From: Macrocystis pyrifera | Lineage: Eukaryota > Sar > Phaeophyceae > Laminariales > Laminariaceae | DNA length: 64,000 nt | Direction: 5' to 3' | NCBI GenBank assembly: GCA_031763025.1 | Contig: JASSKH010000021.1 | Location: 1,054,001 to 1,118,000, forward strand | Shown: in pieces, positions 11,701 through 22,300 of the stretch | How the letters are laid out: each line of letters starts with the position of its first letter | Numbering within the stretch: the stretch's first letter is position 1 | The notes under the pieces: model-generated | Seen by the model: the letters and a program-made list of their open reading frames with translations, nothing else | Told to the model about the DNA's origin: nothing | Databases searched by the model: none | Program-made: the position numbers and the translations under genes

Positions 11701-12382
11701 AAAAATATATTTTTTCTAGATGCTTCGTGTGAGCGCTGCTCGCGGCCGATCAAGTCCGTCTTTGCGCCAGCGGCACGGTGTGTACACAGGCTACACTTTG
11801 GTGTGCGTGCGGCGCTTACGCGCGCGCTGCCTACTTCGGTCGGCAGCTCTTCTCCGTGGCGTCTCCGAGGAGTTGTAGCTGCGCTCAAACCGTCGAAACG
11901 ACGTTCATCTTGCAGAATTATTACCGTTTGCGACACTTTTTGGAGGCCAGAAAAAATGACATTTTTTAGATGCTTCGTGCGAGCGCTGCTCGTGGCCGAG
12001 TGAGTTCATTTTTGGGCCAGTAACTCAGGGTGGGTCCACACTACGCTTTGGAATGCATGGGGCGCCGTCGCACGCTGTGTAAGGCGCGCTAGCAGGTGCT
12101 GAGTGGGCGGCAATGCTCTGCAAACCTGGTTTTCGAGACAATTCGGAACTTATTCGGATTAATTCCGAATTGTGCTTCCGAACAAGGCCGCGCCCCAGAT
12201 GGCGAATAGCTCAGACCGGTCGTAATGCAGGAACCACGCCACAATTAACACGACATACGACACGACCCGACACCACAACATCGGCGACACTGGCTTGGCT
12301 GCTGTCACTTCTGCTGCCGCTCGCCGCGTGTCAGCGTGATATATCCTTGTCTACGCCCGTCAGCAGCACGTGACAGCACCCG

Positions 12383-12722
12383 ATGGCCGCAGTGCGAGGT
12401 ATCGATGACCTTTTGCCATCTGCTGAGCTGGCTGTAGCTTTGGCGACTCTCGATAAAATCCAGCGCCGCGATGGCCTCGAGGACGAGATGGGGGAGAACG
12501 CCCCACGTGTGAAGCTTACACGTTGGTTGCGGAAGAAGCGAGACATCAGCATGTACGTGTGGTTGGGCGCAGCTGCTGGAAGATGAAGACCTCTCTGACC
12601 CCACGAGCATCACGGCGAAGCAGTTTCGAACCGACTTCCGCCTGCCCTACCCTTTTTTGTTGCAGCTAGTCAATCTATTGGAAGTCACTCCCTTACATCC
12701 AACGTCTCCAGAAAAAACACAA
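12383..12722 (+). pseudogene. Harbinger-like transposase, N-terminal fragment with frameshift
   Basis: The first frame opens MAAVRGIDDLLPSAEL and runs to MYVWLGA. A +1 shift near 12557 then leads to AQLLEDEDLSDPTSITAKQF, followed by RTDFRLPYPFFLQLVNLLEV. The FRxPxPFFxxLVxLL pattern is like the conserved segment ahead of the DDE domain in PIF/Harbinger transposases. The frame then degenerates, and the catalytic D-D-E region is absent. The position inside GGCC-ended inverted repeats supports the assignment. Family recognised by pattern only; the break makes it non-functional. Confidence 0.5.
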
Positions 12723-12917
12723 AACTACTTGCATATATATTCGATCCGACGGACGATAAGAAGGGAAGCGATTCACAATCCAGTTGGAAAAATAACCGAT
12801 CGGAAACCGGCTTTTTCAATCCACGTTTCCGACTGCATAAGAATTGGCCTATAAGACCGCACGTTGTTTCATCTTCATCTTAGAAACATGACGCCAAAGA
12901 AAATGGGTATACACCTC

Positions 12918-13246
12918 GTTTTTTTTTGTTTTTTTTTCTTCATCACTTCTACTTTCCAGCCCACTCGTAGGAGGTTTTACCCTCGACGATCTTCTGGACA
13001 AGCCGTGGTCACAGGTGTCGTCCCTTCTCCCCCCCGGTACGTGCCTTTATTTTTTGTCGCGCATAGGGTTCAGCATTCCCACTGCTCGTCGATTTTCATC
13101 GAATGTAGCTAACTCACGCTCTCGCGCTTTCCGCTAATCAATTTTTTATGGAAGAAAAAGTCCCTATGAGCATGCACTCGGTGAGACTTGAACCCACGAA
13201 ATTGATCTTGACAGGCACGCGGACCACCTACCAAGCCACCGGGGAC
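12918..13246 (-). mobile_element. tRNA-derived SINE, copy 2, with poly-A tail
   Basis: Same head (A box, B box) and body as the copy at 8500-8816, in the same orientation. The 3' end on the minus strand is a long A-rich tail (12918-12938 on the plus strand is T-rich), as expected for LINE-mobilised SINEs. Confidence 0.87.
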
Positions 13247-13394
13247 GCCGGCTCTATGGAGACCAATGTTGGTCCATTAAGTTCCCAAGATGTGAAAATC
13301 CAGCAAAAAGCTCTCGCCACTATCTCACCCACCCTGAGATAGAAGGAGGCATCGGCAGAAAGGCACAGGATGGCTGCAACCGCGACTACAACCG

Positions 13395-14000
13395 TTTATG
13401 TTAATGAACGTGCCCAGAATGGCAGGGAAGAAGGGGGGGGCGAAAGGGGGAGGAAGGGAAGGGGGGGGGGGGGGGGGGGTGTACTCATCATTATGCATGG
13501 CCGTAGTCGTATGAACATAGACCCTCGCATCCCTACAATGCCGCGACGGAGCGCGTCGGGTTTTCACCCACCAGGCAGACATTGCTTGCACCAAGCGCGA
13601 AGCGGCGTGAGGTGTTGAGCGAGTCGCATGAAGGGTGAGCTGCATCCTACTAAGAATCCCTTTAGAGGCGGATTTTCTTGCATATGGATGACAGCATCAA
13701 ATAATCGATTTAATGTCTGGGTGTGGCCACTTCCAGAGACGGCAATGGGTTTACTATGTAACTGCCTCGTGGGTGCCTCACCATATACACACTATGTGAT
13801 ACGATTATCTCCCTTGTGCGGAGTAAAGGTTCTCCCCGTAAAATAATGATCTAACTTGACCGCCAGCCGTTGCAACCGCAAAAAAAAACAAGACAAAAAA
13901 AAAACGGTACCCTGGCTGTCTAGCTCACGCAGTGAGAGGCGTGTTTTACAGCGTCGTCGCCAACCGACGCCAACCCAAGCTATATATATATATATACGTA
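13395..14000. repeat. Inverted partner of the segment at 9480-10055
   Basis: See the 9480-10055 entry. Here it follows the second SINE and contains a G-run (about 13461-13479), CCTCACGCCGCTT-type sequence (minus strand) and, at its right end, (AT)n followed by ACCAGGTATATA. Confidence 0.65.
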
Positions 14001-14109
14001 CCAGGTATATAACATAGAGGTGGGGGGGGGGGGGCGGAAGGCGGTCTGCTCAACAGACTGACGCCTGGGTATGGCCATCATCGCCATGATGCGCTCCTTT
14101 CTTTGGGAC

Positions 14110-14560
14110 CCAAGTAACTATTAGCATGGTGCCACCCGTGCAACTTTGTTTGCGTGTCTGTATGCACCAGTACCTGCCCTTCGTATTATCTTTCCCCTCG
14201 CCCCCTTTTTTTGTCTCTTTTTTGTCCCTTTTTTGCCTTTTCTTTCTTTCCCGTTTGCCCCTCTTTGTGTCTGTCTGTATCTTCCTTTTTGCTTTTTGCT
14301 ATCTGCTTTTTCTTTTGGCTTTGCTTCGTCGTCTTCCATTTCGTTTTTTTTTATGTTAGTTTCTTTTTCGCTTCCCTGGTGTTCTTAGTAGCGGAGTAAG
14401 TATGTTTGTTTTGGGGTTCTTATCTCTGTTCTACACCCCTCGATGACTCGCGAGCCAGCAATCTGCGAAAATTTGCGCATTCTCTTGTGTTTCCTTTCTT
14501 GCTTTCTTGTTTTCTTGCTTGCTTGCTTGAATTTAACTTTTTTTTCTCTCTCTTCCCTTT
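14110..14560. repeat. Long pyrimidine-rich tract
   Basis: The plus strand is dominated by C and T (CCCCTTTTTTTGTC, TTCTTGCTTGCTTGC). Lysine-rich or hydrophobic open frames on either strand follow from this bias and I do not call them genes. Confidence 0.7.
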
Positions 14561-14991
14561 TTGATTTGTGATATTTTCGACTTCGATTTCGATTTTTCGG
14601 CGTCGACTTGTTTATTTTTCATCCTGTCTTTTTGTATCTTCGTTGGAGATCTGGGTAAAAAACGCTTTCTGTCCGTTTTTTCTGGGTAGTATGCCGTCTT
14701 CTCGGTTCCTGTGGCGACTTGTACCGCGTACGTACCGCATGTACCTGATACGTACGTACGTGCGCGGACCTCACCTTTTTTTATTTCTTTTCTGTGTAGA
14801 CGTGCTTCAGTTATCATGTGTATTCATATTCTCTGCTTGTTTTTATTTTTTACCATCGACGGTTATTCTTCCACTCCAGCGTTATTGGAGCCTGTCCTGC
14901 GAGCACGGACTGCATTGTATTGTGGCCATGAGTTGGATATAATCATGCGTAAACAACATAGTGGCGAGGACAACACGTATTATCACTATTA

Positions 14992-15764
14992 GGCCGTTTC
15001 CTATGCGGTTCGATTTTTGAGCTTCAGATTTTGGCCCGATGGCATTTTCAGATAGATGTGAGCTTGACAAATCGAAAGGGTCTCCCTATGCGGAAAAATC
15101 AGATTTATTGTGCGTGTAGAGATTCGAGCAAACGCCGAGACCAACTGCTGTTTTTGTGATTTGGCGCCGCAAAGAGACGCGCTGGGTGCGCTGCCCTGCG
15201 CGTAGGACCCAAGCGTCCGAGCCCACGCTGACTGATTCTAGTCTGGTGGCGAAGAGACGTGGCGAGTGCGCTAGAGTCAACCTGTCTTGGTATTTTGTGT
15301 TTCATTTTGTGACTGCTGCAGCTGTGCTGCTGTACATACAGCTGCAGTGTAGTAGACGAGTACGTATCCACAAGAGGCGCGTGCCGAGTGCTCTTCTCTT
15401 GGTCTCTAGGCCCGAGCCCGCGCCAGTCGACTCTAGTCTGGCCACGGAGGGACGCGCCATCCGGGCGTCGGGCGCGAAGCAACGTCGCTATACAGCTGTA
15501 TCACCATCCAACTCATCGATCGTTCTGCTGCTGTTTGCTGTCATTGATAACATCTTGAATTTAGAGAGCATGACATTTTTCGATTTGAAAATCTGATGAC
15601 CCAGGTCGTCGGATTTTGGGCCAAAATCCGACGACATCGGATTCTCAAATCGAAAAAATTCCGGTCGGATTTTGCATATTTGGACTGCATAAGCAGGGTC
15701 ATTCGTTTTTGAGATGGAAAAATACAAAGCTGAAGCTCGAAGTCGAACCGCATAGGAAACAGCC
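14992..15764. mobile_element. Harbinger-type MITE with TTA target duplication
   Basis: The terminal inverted repeats are GGCCGTTTCCTATGCGGTTC at the left and GAACCGCATAGGAAACAGCC at the right. TTA lies directly outside both ends (14989-14991 and 15765-15767), the TWA-type target of PIF/Harbinger elements. The 773-bp interior has no transposase. It does contain two diverged copies of a GC-rich block (about 15130-15265 and 15365-15475) and a strong hairpin near 15575-15660. The TIR resembles that of the 5927-12849 element. Confidence 0.85.
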
Positions 15765-15767
15765 TTA

Positions 15768-16213
15768 CTTACTGAATGCGAGGAGGGGGGGGGACAGGAG
15801 GCGTAGAAGGGAAACCGCGGTGGACGAAAGTAGGATTACTATTATATTATATCTTGTAGCCGCATTTTTGTTCCGAATACCCTGGTTTTTTTATACACAA
15901 CGATTCGTACGTACGTAAATTGTGTACCACCAGGTACGTATGACGTACATCTGGTACTCGAGAACGATTACGATACGCACAATATTTCCCGGTACTTTTA
16001 CCACATGCGCACTTGACTCACTGCTATTACAGCCTTGACGCTTTGGGTGGCGAAAAATCATCAGGCAGGAAGATACAAGAGCCACAAAGTGGTACCATAA
16101 CATGCGGTCTTCATCAGACAGACCTTGAGAAGAAGCACAGACAGCTCCACCAAACGTCCAGGGTGAGCCATCTGCGGCACGAGCAGTATCATGCTGCGAG
16201 TGTGTCGCACAAC
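15768..16213. other. No gene recognised
   Basis: G-run near 15785 and a cluster of GTACGTA / ACCAGGTACG words. The minus-strand frame over 15891-16373 is in the wrong frame relative to the exon at 16378-16527. Confidence 0.5.
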
Positions 16214-16527
16214 TCCGCTGCGCAGGGGAGCTATGGCACTGCAGATTATGCGTAATATCTTCGGCATCCCCTTCCCAGCACCGCCTACTACGCATGTGTG
16301 CGGCCGAGCTGTAAACATCAGACACTGCTTGCTGCTGCTGCTGGCTTCGTCCAGTTTCGCTTGTTTGCCTCACTCACCTCCAATGTCGTAGAATCGATCA
16401 ATTCCTTTGAATGAGAAATACGGGATCGTCCTGGCTATTCGCCTCGCTTCTGGTCCATCGCGGACATAATCAACGCAAGTCACCTCTCCCCCTTCGCCGC
16501 TAGCCTTCATCATAACTTCCTTGGTTG
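16214..16527 (-). pseudogene. Adenine phosphoribosyltransferase-like exon(s), partial gene
   Basis: One well-formed minus-strand exon covers 16527-16378. The acceptor is GCTCACAG and the donor is GAG followed by GTGAGT. It encodes about 50 residues: GGEVTCVDYVRDGPEARRIA, then RTIPYFSFKGIDRFYDIG. The IPxFxFKGIxRFYDI pattern is like the start of APRT-type phosphoribosyltransferases (IPDFPKPGIxFxDI). A possible next exon (16284-16214) in matching phase reads GAGKGMPKILRIICSAIA, but its acceptor is weak. I found no first exon and no downstream PRPP-binding exon. It is either a gene fragment or a gene whose other exons I cannot see. Confidence 0.45.
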
Positions 16528-16529
16528 CT

Positions 16530-18420
16530 GTGAGCTTTGAGTGAGCGACTGCTGCTGTGTTTGTGGTGCTTGTTCAGCAACCTTTGTGGCTACGTAGATG
16601 TTCACGTTTTTCGTTTTTCATTCGGGGTTTTCATATAAAATTTGTTGGCGTGTACCAAAACGGGTATATCGACCGAACACACCCTGTAGTGCGGAGGATC
16701 TCGGCCGGCCGTGGTGAACTTCTAGGGACCCCTGGCACAACCCACAGCCGAGAGCAGCCATGACGACGAGATCCAAACACTGGAGCGATGCAATGTTTCC
16801 TGAAACGTTGACGGACAAGAATGGGATCGAACAGGTGCTTGTGATTTTCACTATTCAATGCTCCAAACGGTTTGTCATTTTTTTATCATGTTGATCCCGA
16901 AAGCCTGGTACCCTAAACCCTAACCTACCCTGGATAATGCGGTCGGTGCATCGGTGTATACTTGCGTTGTGATGATGCGCGTTGGTTCCAAAGCCGGGTA
17001 ACAATATACGAGGCATATGTCTCGTCGTGCGTGTTTGCATCAATGCGTTGGCTGCCTGTGATCAAAGTGTGCTAATAGTGATGCTACTGACTGTATTCAG
17101 CGGTCGCCAGCACCGTGTATATACCTGGTATGTACGTAGCGGTAGCATCAGGCTGTATATGCGATGTCTACTTGCTACAGGTATTGTACATACCCGAGGG
17201 TATAACCATAACAGGCATTATACAGCAGTGCGTGCGTTCTTCACATTGAATCGTGATTTCTACCCATCAACATCCAGTAAATCGAGTGTCCATGCTGATT
17301 TATCACCCTATACAGGCTCTGTGGTCACAAACTACTGTACCAGGTACAATAGTGCGAGATACAGATATCATCCCCTTTCCCGAGATAGCTACCGACACAA
17401 CGGTTGGTAAATTTGGTGTTACCAACCATCTACGACCGGCGTAACCGCCCAGCAGTACGGGTAGGGACCGTATTGCGCAAATGCCGTGCGACTCCTTGCA
17501 TTGTAACTCGGACACCAACATGTAATATCCCCCAATAACGCGATGGCCGGTGCTGCTGTAAATTTTGCTCTCTGTAAACTTCTACGAGGGCCAATGGTTG
17601 ACAGCCGATTCAAACAATACTTTACTGCTGCAGCAGCAATATGGAGGATGTCCCGTATATGGAAAGTGGAAAACACGGAGCAAGGTGGCTCCGAGTTAAC
17701 GGGGGGATTTTCGAAGCGTACGAAGTCAGCCGCTAACGGAGCAGTTTTGCTTGTACGATGTTGCCACCCGACCGGTTTTATTTGCGCGGTGTTGCCGTGT
17801 TGCCCGTTGCAAGGAGGGTAGAAAAGGGGGTTCACATATGACATATCATATGTATCATACCTAGCCTTGCATACTGGTATAGGTAGCTGGTGTATGATAC
17901 ACACCGTAGCGCGTAGCGTGAGAGAGTGAGTCGGGGCCTAGAAAGGGATCCACTATCCCTCGCAAACCGGTGGTAAGTGGTGTATGAATCTATGAGCTAT
18001 TTTCACGGTCACACTAGTAGTCGAGAGGTATGAATACTAGAGGACCAGAGGTGTAGAAGAACGTAAGAACGGGAAACTCAGACCCCCCCCCCCTAGTCCA
18101 CGGGTCGCAGATGACACTTAGCAGTTGCCGTTCTTGGTGGTGACATCTCCTATCGCCTTGCCACTTACCATCGCCAGTATTACCATGGTTTCCAGAGCGG
18201 TGCGTGGAGGAGACGCCTCCAATCGCCTTGCCATAGTCTGTATTGTACTATACATACAGCAGGTACAGTAGCTCCTTTCAAGGGACACTAATGTAGTGCA
18301 ACCGGGGTTGGGGGTCCCATGTACACCCGACGTCTCTTGCCAGAGTTGGTGCCGGTCCGTTATAGTCAATACGGTGGTAGGAAAGAAAGACGCGTAGAAA
18401 TTTGAGGTCGTTTATATATC
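16530..18420. other. No gene recognised; dispersed repeats
   Basis: Contains a block near 17380-17530 (AGATAGCTACCGACACAA, TGTAACTCGGACACCAACA) that recurs near 52830-52890 and 53520-53590. The 160-codon minus frame at 17419-17904 has no recognisable family and overlaps an equally long plus frame. Confidence 0.45.
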
Positions 18421-18429
18421 ACTAGTATT

Positions 18430-21130
18430 GCATTTGCCATCCGACAATGTGCAGCATGAGCTTCAACATTGATCACTCATAAACATTGCCCGTAAGAATA
18501 CTACCAAGGGGGACCAAAACAAAAGAAGAAACCTCTGCACAAATTTTAAGTTCCTTTTGTACCTCCTTCCAGCTTAACCTCTATCTACTTCACCTTCTGT
18601 CCTTGCTTCTTCCTTCTCTTTACATTCTCCTCTACCTTCTACTCTTAAATCCTGAGCCGTGTCCAGACTCCATCCGCGCGCCATGATTGTGGATCCGTCA
18701 TCCCCCTCTCCCCCCCCCGGCTCCTTCTTGGTTCCTGGCGATCCCTGAGCAGGAGCTTGCAGCGCGACACCCTCCGCGAAATGGCGACCTGCGTGGTCAC
18801 CGAGACGATTCGCCCCTTCACCGCCCCCTTCCTCGGCAATGGACCCTCCATCCCTCCCTCGCACAACGCTTGCTACTATCTGGTCGATAAATACTCTACC
18901 CTCTACCCGAGGCGCCCAAAGCTTTCGACCGCTAAGATGGCAAGTTTGTGGATGCGTTCGCAAAACGGCACGTGTCCCAGACGAGGGTATTGTTGACGCT
19001 TGCTCGTCTCGTAGGTAGAGGCAGTTGATCTATAGTGGTTGCCACTTCCTCCTCGCAGGTGTGCCTGCGCTTGTGGGTCTGCATGAATGGCGTCCAGCAG
19101 GATGGACTTACCCTTGTACTCTCGGTTCGGAGCGTCCCGAAGACAGTATTTCCTCACGATGATGCTCCATCAGCAGTTTTCTGTCCGCGGCGAAGAGTTC
19201 CCCTTTCCCAACTTGGTGAGGAATCCCAAGTCGCTTCAGCCTGCGAGAGATGGCGTGGAGAAGCGGTTGGTGTTAATTCACCTGCGTCCCGGCTCTGGGG
19301 CAGGTGCATAGGTGTCGGGCGTCCATGTCGACTCCATCGCAGGAATGGCACCTCACTGTACGTGTTCCTCAATCCCCACGAAGCGCCTTCCAATTCCCAC
19401 GAATTGTGAGGCGGGTATGACACGGAGGGAAACCGTTGGCCGCGTCCGAATGTATTCGGTGGGTCTTGCCCCTTGTATCCTCCTGTATCGAGTCTCGGTG
19501 AAGGCCTTGGTTTCCCTCCCCCCCCGAGAGTCGTCCGGTCCTGGCGGGCGGGCTGTCTCCAGCAGCTGGTCCAGGGGAGCTGTGTGCGCGGCGTGTCGGC
19601 AATTATTTACTAGCTTGCCCAACTGCTGTTGGGTTTTCCGAGAGTTATTGGCACAGACGAATACGTGCTGGAGCGAGGTGTACGCTATCAGGCATGAGAG
19701 CAGGAGGACTAGGTCCCCACTCCCCACCAATATAAACCTCTGTCGCCTCCTGATCCGGCCGTCCGGTGAGTGGAGCAGGGCCGGCATGAGGTAGGATAAC
19801 ATGATTGCTCGCAGGAGCGAGTTCGGCGTCGCCGAGTCCCGACTGGCCGGTGCTCTCCCATGGCATGGTTGAGGATGTCAATCACTTGAATGCTCAGGCG
19901 CACGTGTGCACTGTTTTCCCGATTGCGAGACGCCGCCCCAGGTCATCCGAGGAAATGGCATCAAATGGTGGCCCTACACCCGGGCTGTTCTAGTCTCATC
20001 CGTACCAAAGCCCCCGACTGCGTAGGTCCTCATCGCCTGTGGTACCTCCTCACATCCGCTCCGCCCGATTGCGAACCCCCAGATCCGCTTGGACCGCTGC
20101 CTTTGGTGCGTCCTGTCTCGGGTGCTGGGCTCCCTAGTTGACTGCTGGGCAGCGGAGTGGTGCCCGTGCTGCGCCTTTCGCGAGAGCCTCAACCACACAA
20201 CGAGCGCGGAGCACGTGCCGCCCTTGCCCACATGGAAAACATACCAGCCCGGTGCCCGAGCTGGAGCATAACACGAGATAATCTTCGCACTACATCTCCT
20301 CGGGTGCCGTCCAGAAAGGCACGGGGGCGCGTCCCATCCCCGGGCTCCCTCCTCACCGTCTGGTACCCTAGGCCCACTCTCGTGCATTGCAATTCCTCTC
20401 TCTCCGCTTGTTCGGCTCTCCGTTTTCCCTCCTCTCACCCCTCCACGACTAGCTCGCGTCCTTCTGGCTTCCGATTCTCGGCCACCCTCGCTACCTCCCC
20501 CCTCTCTGCTAGATTTTCTCCCTTTACCTTCTCCCGGCCTGTTGGCGAGAGTGGCGCACTGCCCTCAGGCCTGCAACTTTGTTGCGTACTCGTGTCGACC
20601 CCTCTCCCTGCTCTGACTGCTCGTGGCCCTCTCCTAGTTCTGTTGCACTCCGCGACAAATCTCCACTTCCGGTTGGGGTGGTGGACCTCCTGGAGAGGCG
20701 CAGCTCAGCTGCAGCGACCCTGGCATCTACTCTCTCTCCTCTGCAGGTATCTGCCGATCCGCCGGGACCACAGATCTGTTGGAGAAGGGTGTGTAGGCCC
20801 ACCTCTTGGTGCACTGCATGTAGGGCCTGGTCCCTGTACGTGACCTGGTGCGTAGTGTGCCGTGCCCCGTTGGCCCTGGCTCGGGGGGTTGCGTCTTCAA
20901 CGAAGCCTAGTGCGCAACGGTGGTGCATATCGCATAAGCAGCAGGACACGTGCACGAAGGCGGTCTCCTCCACCAACCCCTGGCAAAATGCTGCGTATCA
21001 TTCGCCCGCCCCCTGCCGTCTTGCATGGCAATGGTGGATGCCCCCCCTCCTCTTCTAGCCGGTATCGCTCGCCGCGCGACCGCCATCGCCTCTACCATAT
21101 CTTCTTCGCTACGCTGTCGGAGTGATTTTC
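18430..21130 (-). mobile_element. Decayed GC-rich retroelement with zinc-knuckle/endonuclease-like C-terminus
   Basis: Minus-strand frames, broken by stops and frameshifts, give a recognisable 3' coding end. In order: CDGVDMDARHLCTCPRAG, LLHAISRRLKRLGIPHQV, KSILLDAIHADPQAQAHLRG, ERIHKLAILAVESFGRLG, then FIDQIVASVVRGRDGG. The Cys/His cluster followed by a D...D-containing block is like the C-terminal part of retroelements common in oomycetes and algae. I recall this sequence type but cannot name the clade securely. Sequence upstream to about 21.1 kb has the same high GC, but no RT catalytic motif could be read. Fragments of the same 3' end occur at 28430-28940 and 49640-49820. Confidence 0.6.
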
Positions 21131-21474
21131 TGTCCGCTTCTTCAGCTGTTGCGGTCGCTCTGCCCGCCGGGACCCTCCCTTATGCCATATATCGTTGCCC
21201 TTGTCGCCGGGTCCCTTACAAGGGGCTACCTACTGTACCTCGTGATTGGTTTGCTTAGTGCGAATATTCAATACTTCGTTGGCTTCTTTGCTTGGTTTCC
21301 CCTTGGTGTCTTCTTTTTTCACCTGTTTTACCTCGTATGCTATGAGTGATTGTCGTATGATACAAGTTTATCTTCCCGGAACACTGCTCCCTTGCGTGCG
21401 ATGCTCGGCATTATTTCGTGCTGGTAATTGCTTTCTTCCACCGGGGTGTTTTTTACCCTGTTTTGTAGGGCTGT

Positions 21475-22300
21475 GAGTTGACTGGCTATAAGTCACCGAC
21501 TACTCATTAGTTGGTTAAATATGACAGCTAGTTGCGTAGGGCAATTTTTCGGGATTCTGCGTTTTGGTGTCTGACTTGCGCGTTTGTGGCTCGGATTACG
21601 CTGTATGTTGTTAGGAGATACGAAAAAAAGTCTGTTAGTTGGCTCCCTTCGCTACACCCAACTAATAAGTTTTCACAGGCCTGCTGTTTCATGACCACGA
21701 GCTAGATTCCAGGGAAATGCACGGTAATTTGTATAATGTGATAACATCATCTTGCTACGTGTATTGAAGAATAAAATTGTTGTCATGGACCCCCTTACAA
21801 CCTCATGTCATGATCGACACGTTGCGTGTGTTGTTCGTTGGTTCGGACTCGGATAGCTCGATCGAGTTGTGTCGTCGTGAAGGCGATGTCGTGTACGCCA
21901 TGGGTTATATGGTGTTATCCAGCCGGAACACAGATAAAGGGTCATTGGCGAGAAGGAGGAGTGGTGCCCTTGCTCCCTCGATACGCTTTAGAAACACGGA
22001 TTCATCACAATGCCTCCCGAGGTGACTGTACTTCCTACACCAATTGTGGTAGAATCGGTAGGGCTGTGCGCTACTGCAGGGGTAATTAATAGCTGCATGT
22101 GGCAAGGTGAGCCAACTAAGTGGCTTTTTTTGTTTCGCATTTCCTAACAACACTGAAACTAAGTCTGAGCCACGAACGCGTCAGTCAGATACACAAGCGC
22201 ATAATTCCGCAAAGTACCTTACGCAACTAACTGCTGTATTACCTAGCCAGCTAATTGATAGTCGGCGACTTGTAGTCAGCCAACTCACAGCCCCATGTAC
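21475..22300. repeat. Inverted repeat pair bracketing the first exon of the nucleoredoxin-like gene
   Basis: The left arm, about 21478-21640 (AGTTGACTGGCTATAAG, GTTGCGTAGG), pairs with the right arm, about 22125-22290 (CTTACGCAACTAACTGC, GTCAGCCAACTCA). A related AGTTGGCTTCGCTAGCC sequence recurs near 50185. The spacer of about 500 bp contains the proposed exon 1 (21810-21890). Confidence 0.65.

Larger units (their letters stand above)
5927..12849. mobile_element. Large interrupted palindrome (composite foldback / Harbinger-like element)
   Basis: The ends are 54-bp near-perfect inverted repeats (5927-5980 and 12796-12849), beginning GGCC and containing GGTTTCCGATCGG. Inside them, long arms pair in order: 7100-7270 with 12085-12225, 7280-7640 with 11700-12080, 7640-8450 with 10060-10840, and 8835-9045 with 9255-9430. 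The centre is about 9046-9254. A SINE interrupts the left arm. Two insertions interrupt the right arm (about 9480-10055 and 10848-11700). No matching three-base target duplication is visible at the outer ends. The GGCC ends resemble the Harbinger MITE at 14992, and the right arm holds a Harbinger-like transposase fragment. Confidence 0.7.

Noticed and set aside
14121..14339. Lysine-rich minus-strand protein
   Set aside because: Direct result of the pyrimidine-rich plus strand.
17419..17904. 161-codon minus frame
   Set aside because: Its content overlaps dispersed repeat words seen at 52.8 and 53.5 kb, and no motif is recognised.
20157..20843. 228-codon plus frame in the GC-rich region
   Set aside because: High GC lowers stop frequency, and the frame lies opposite the minus-strand retroelement whose motifs are recognisable.
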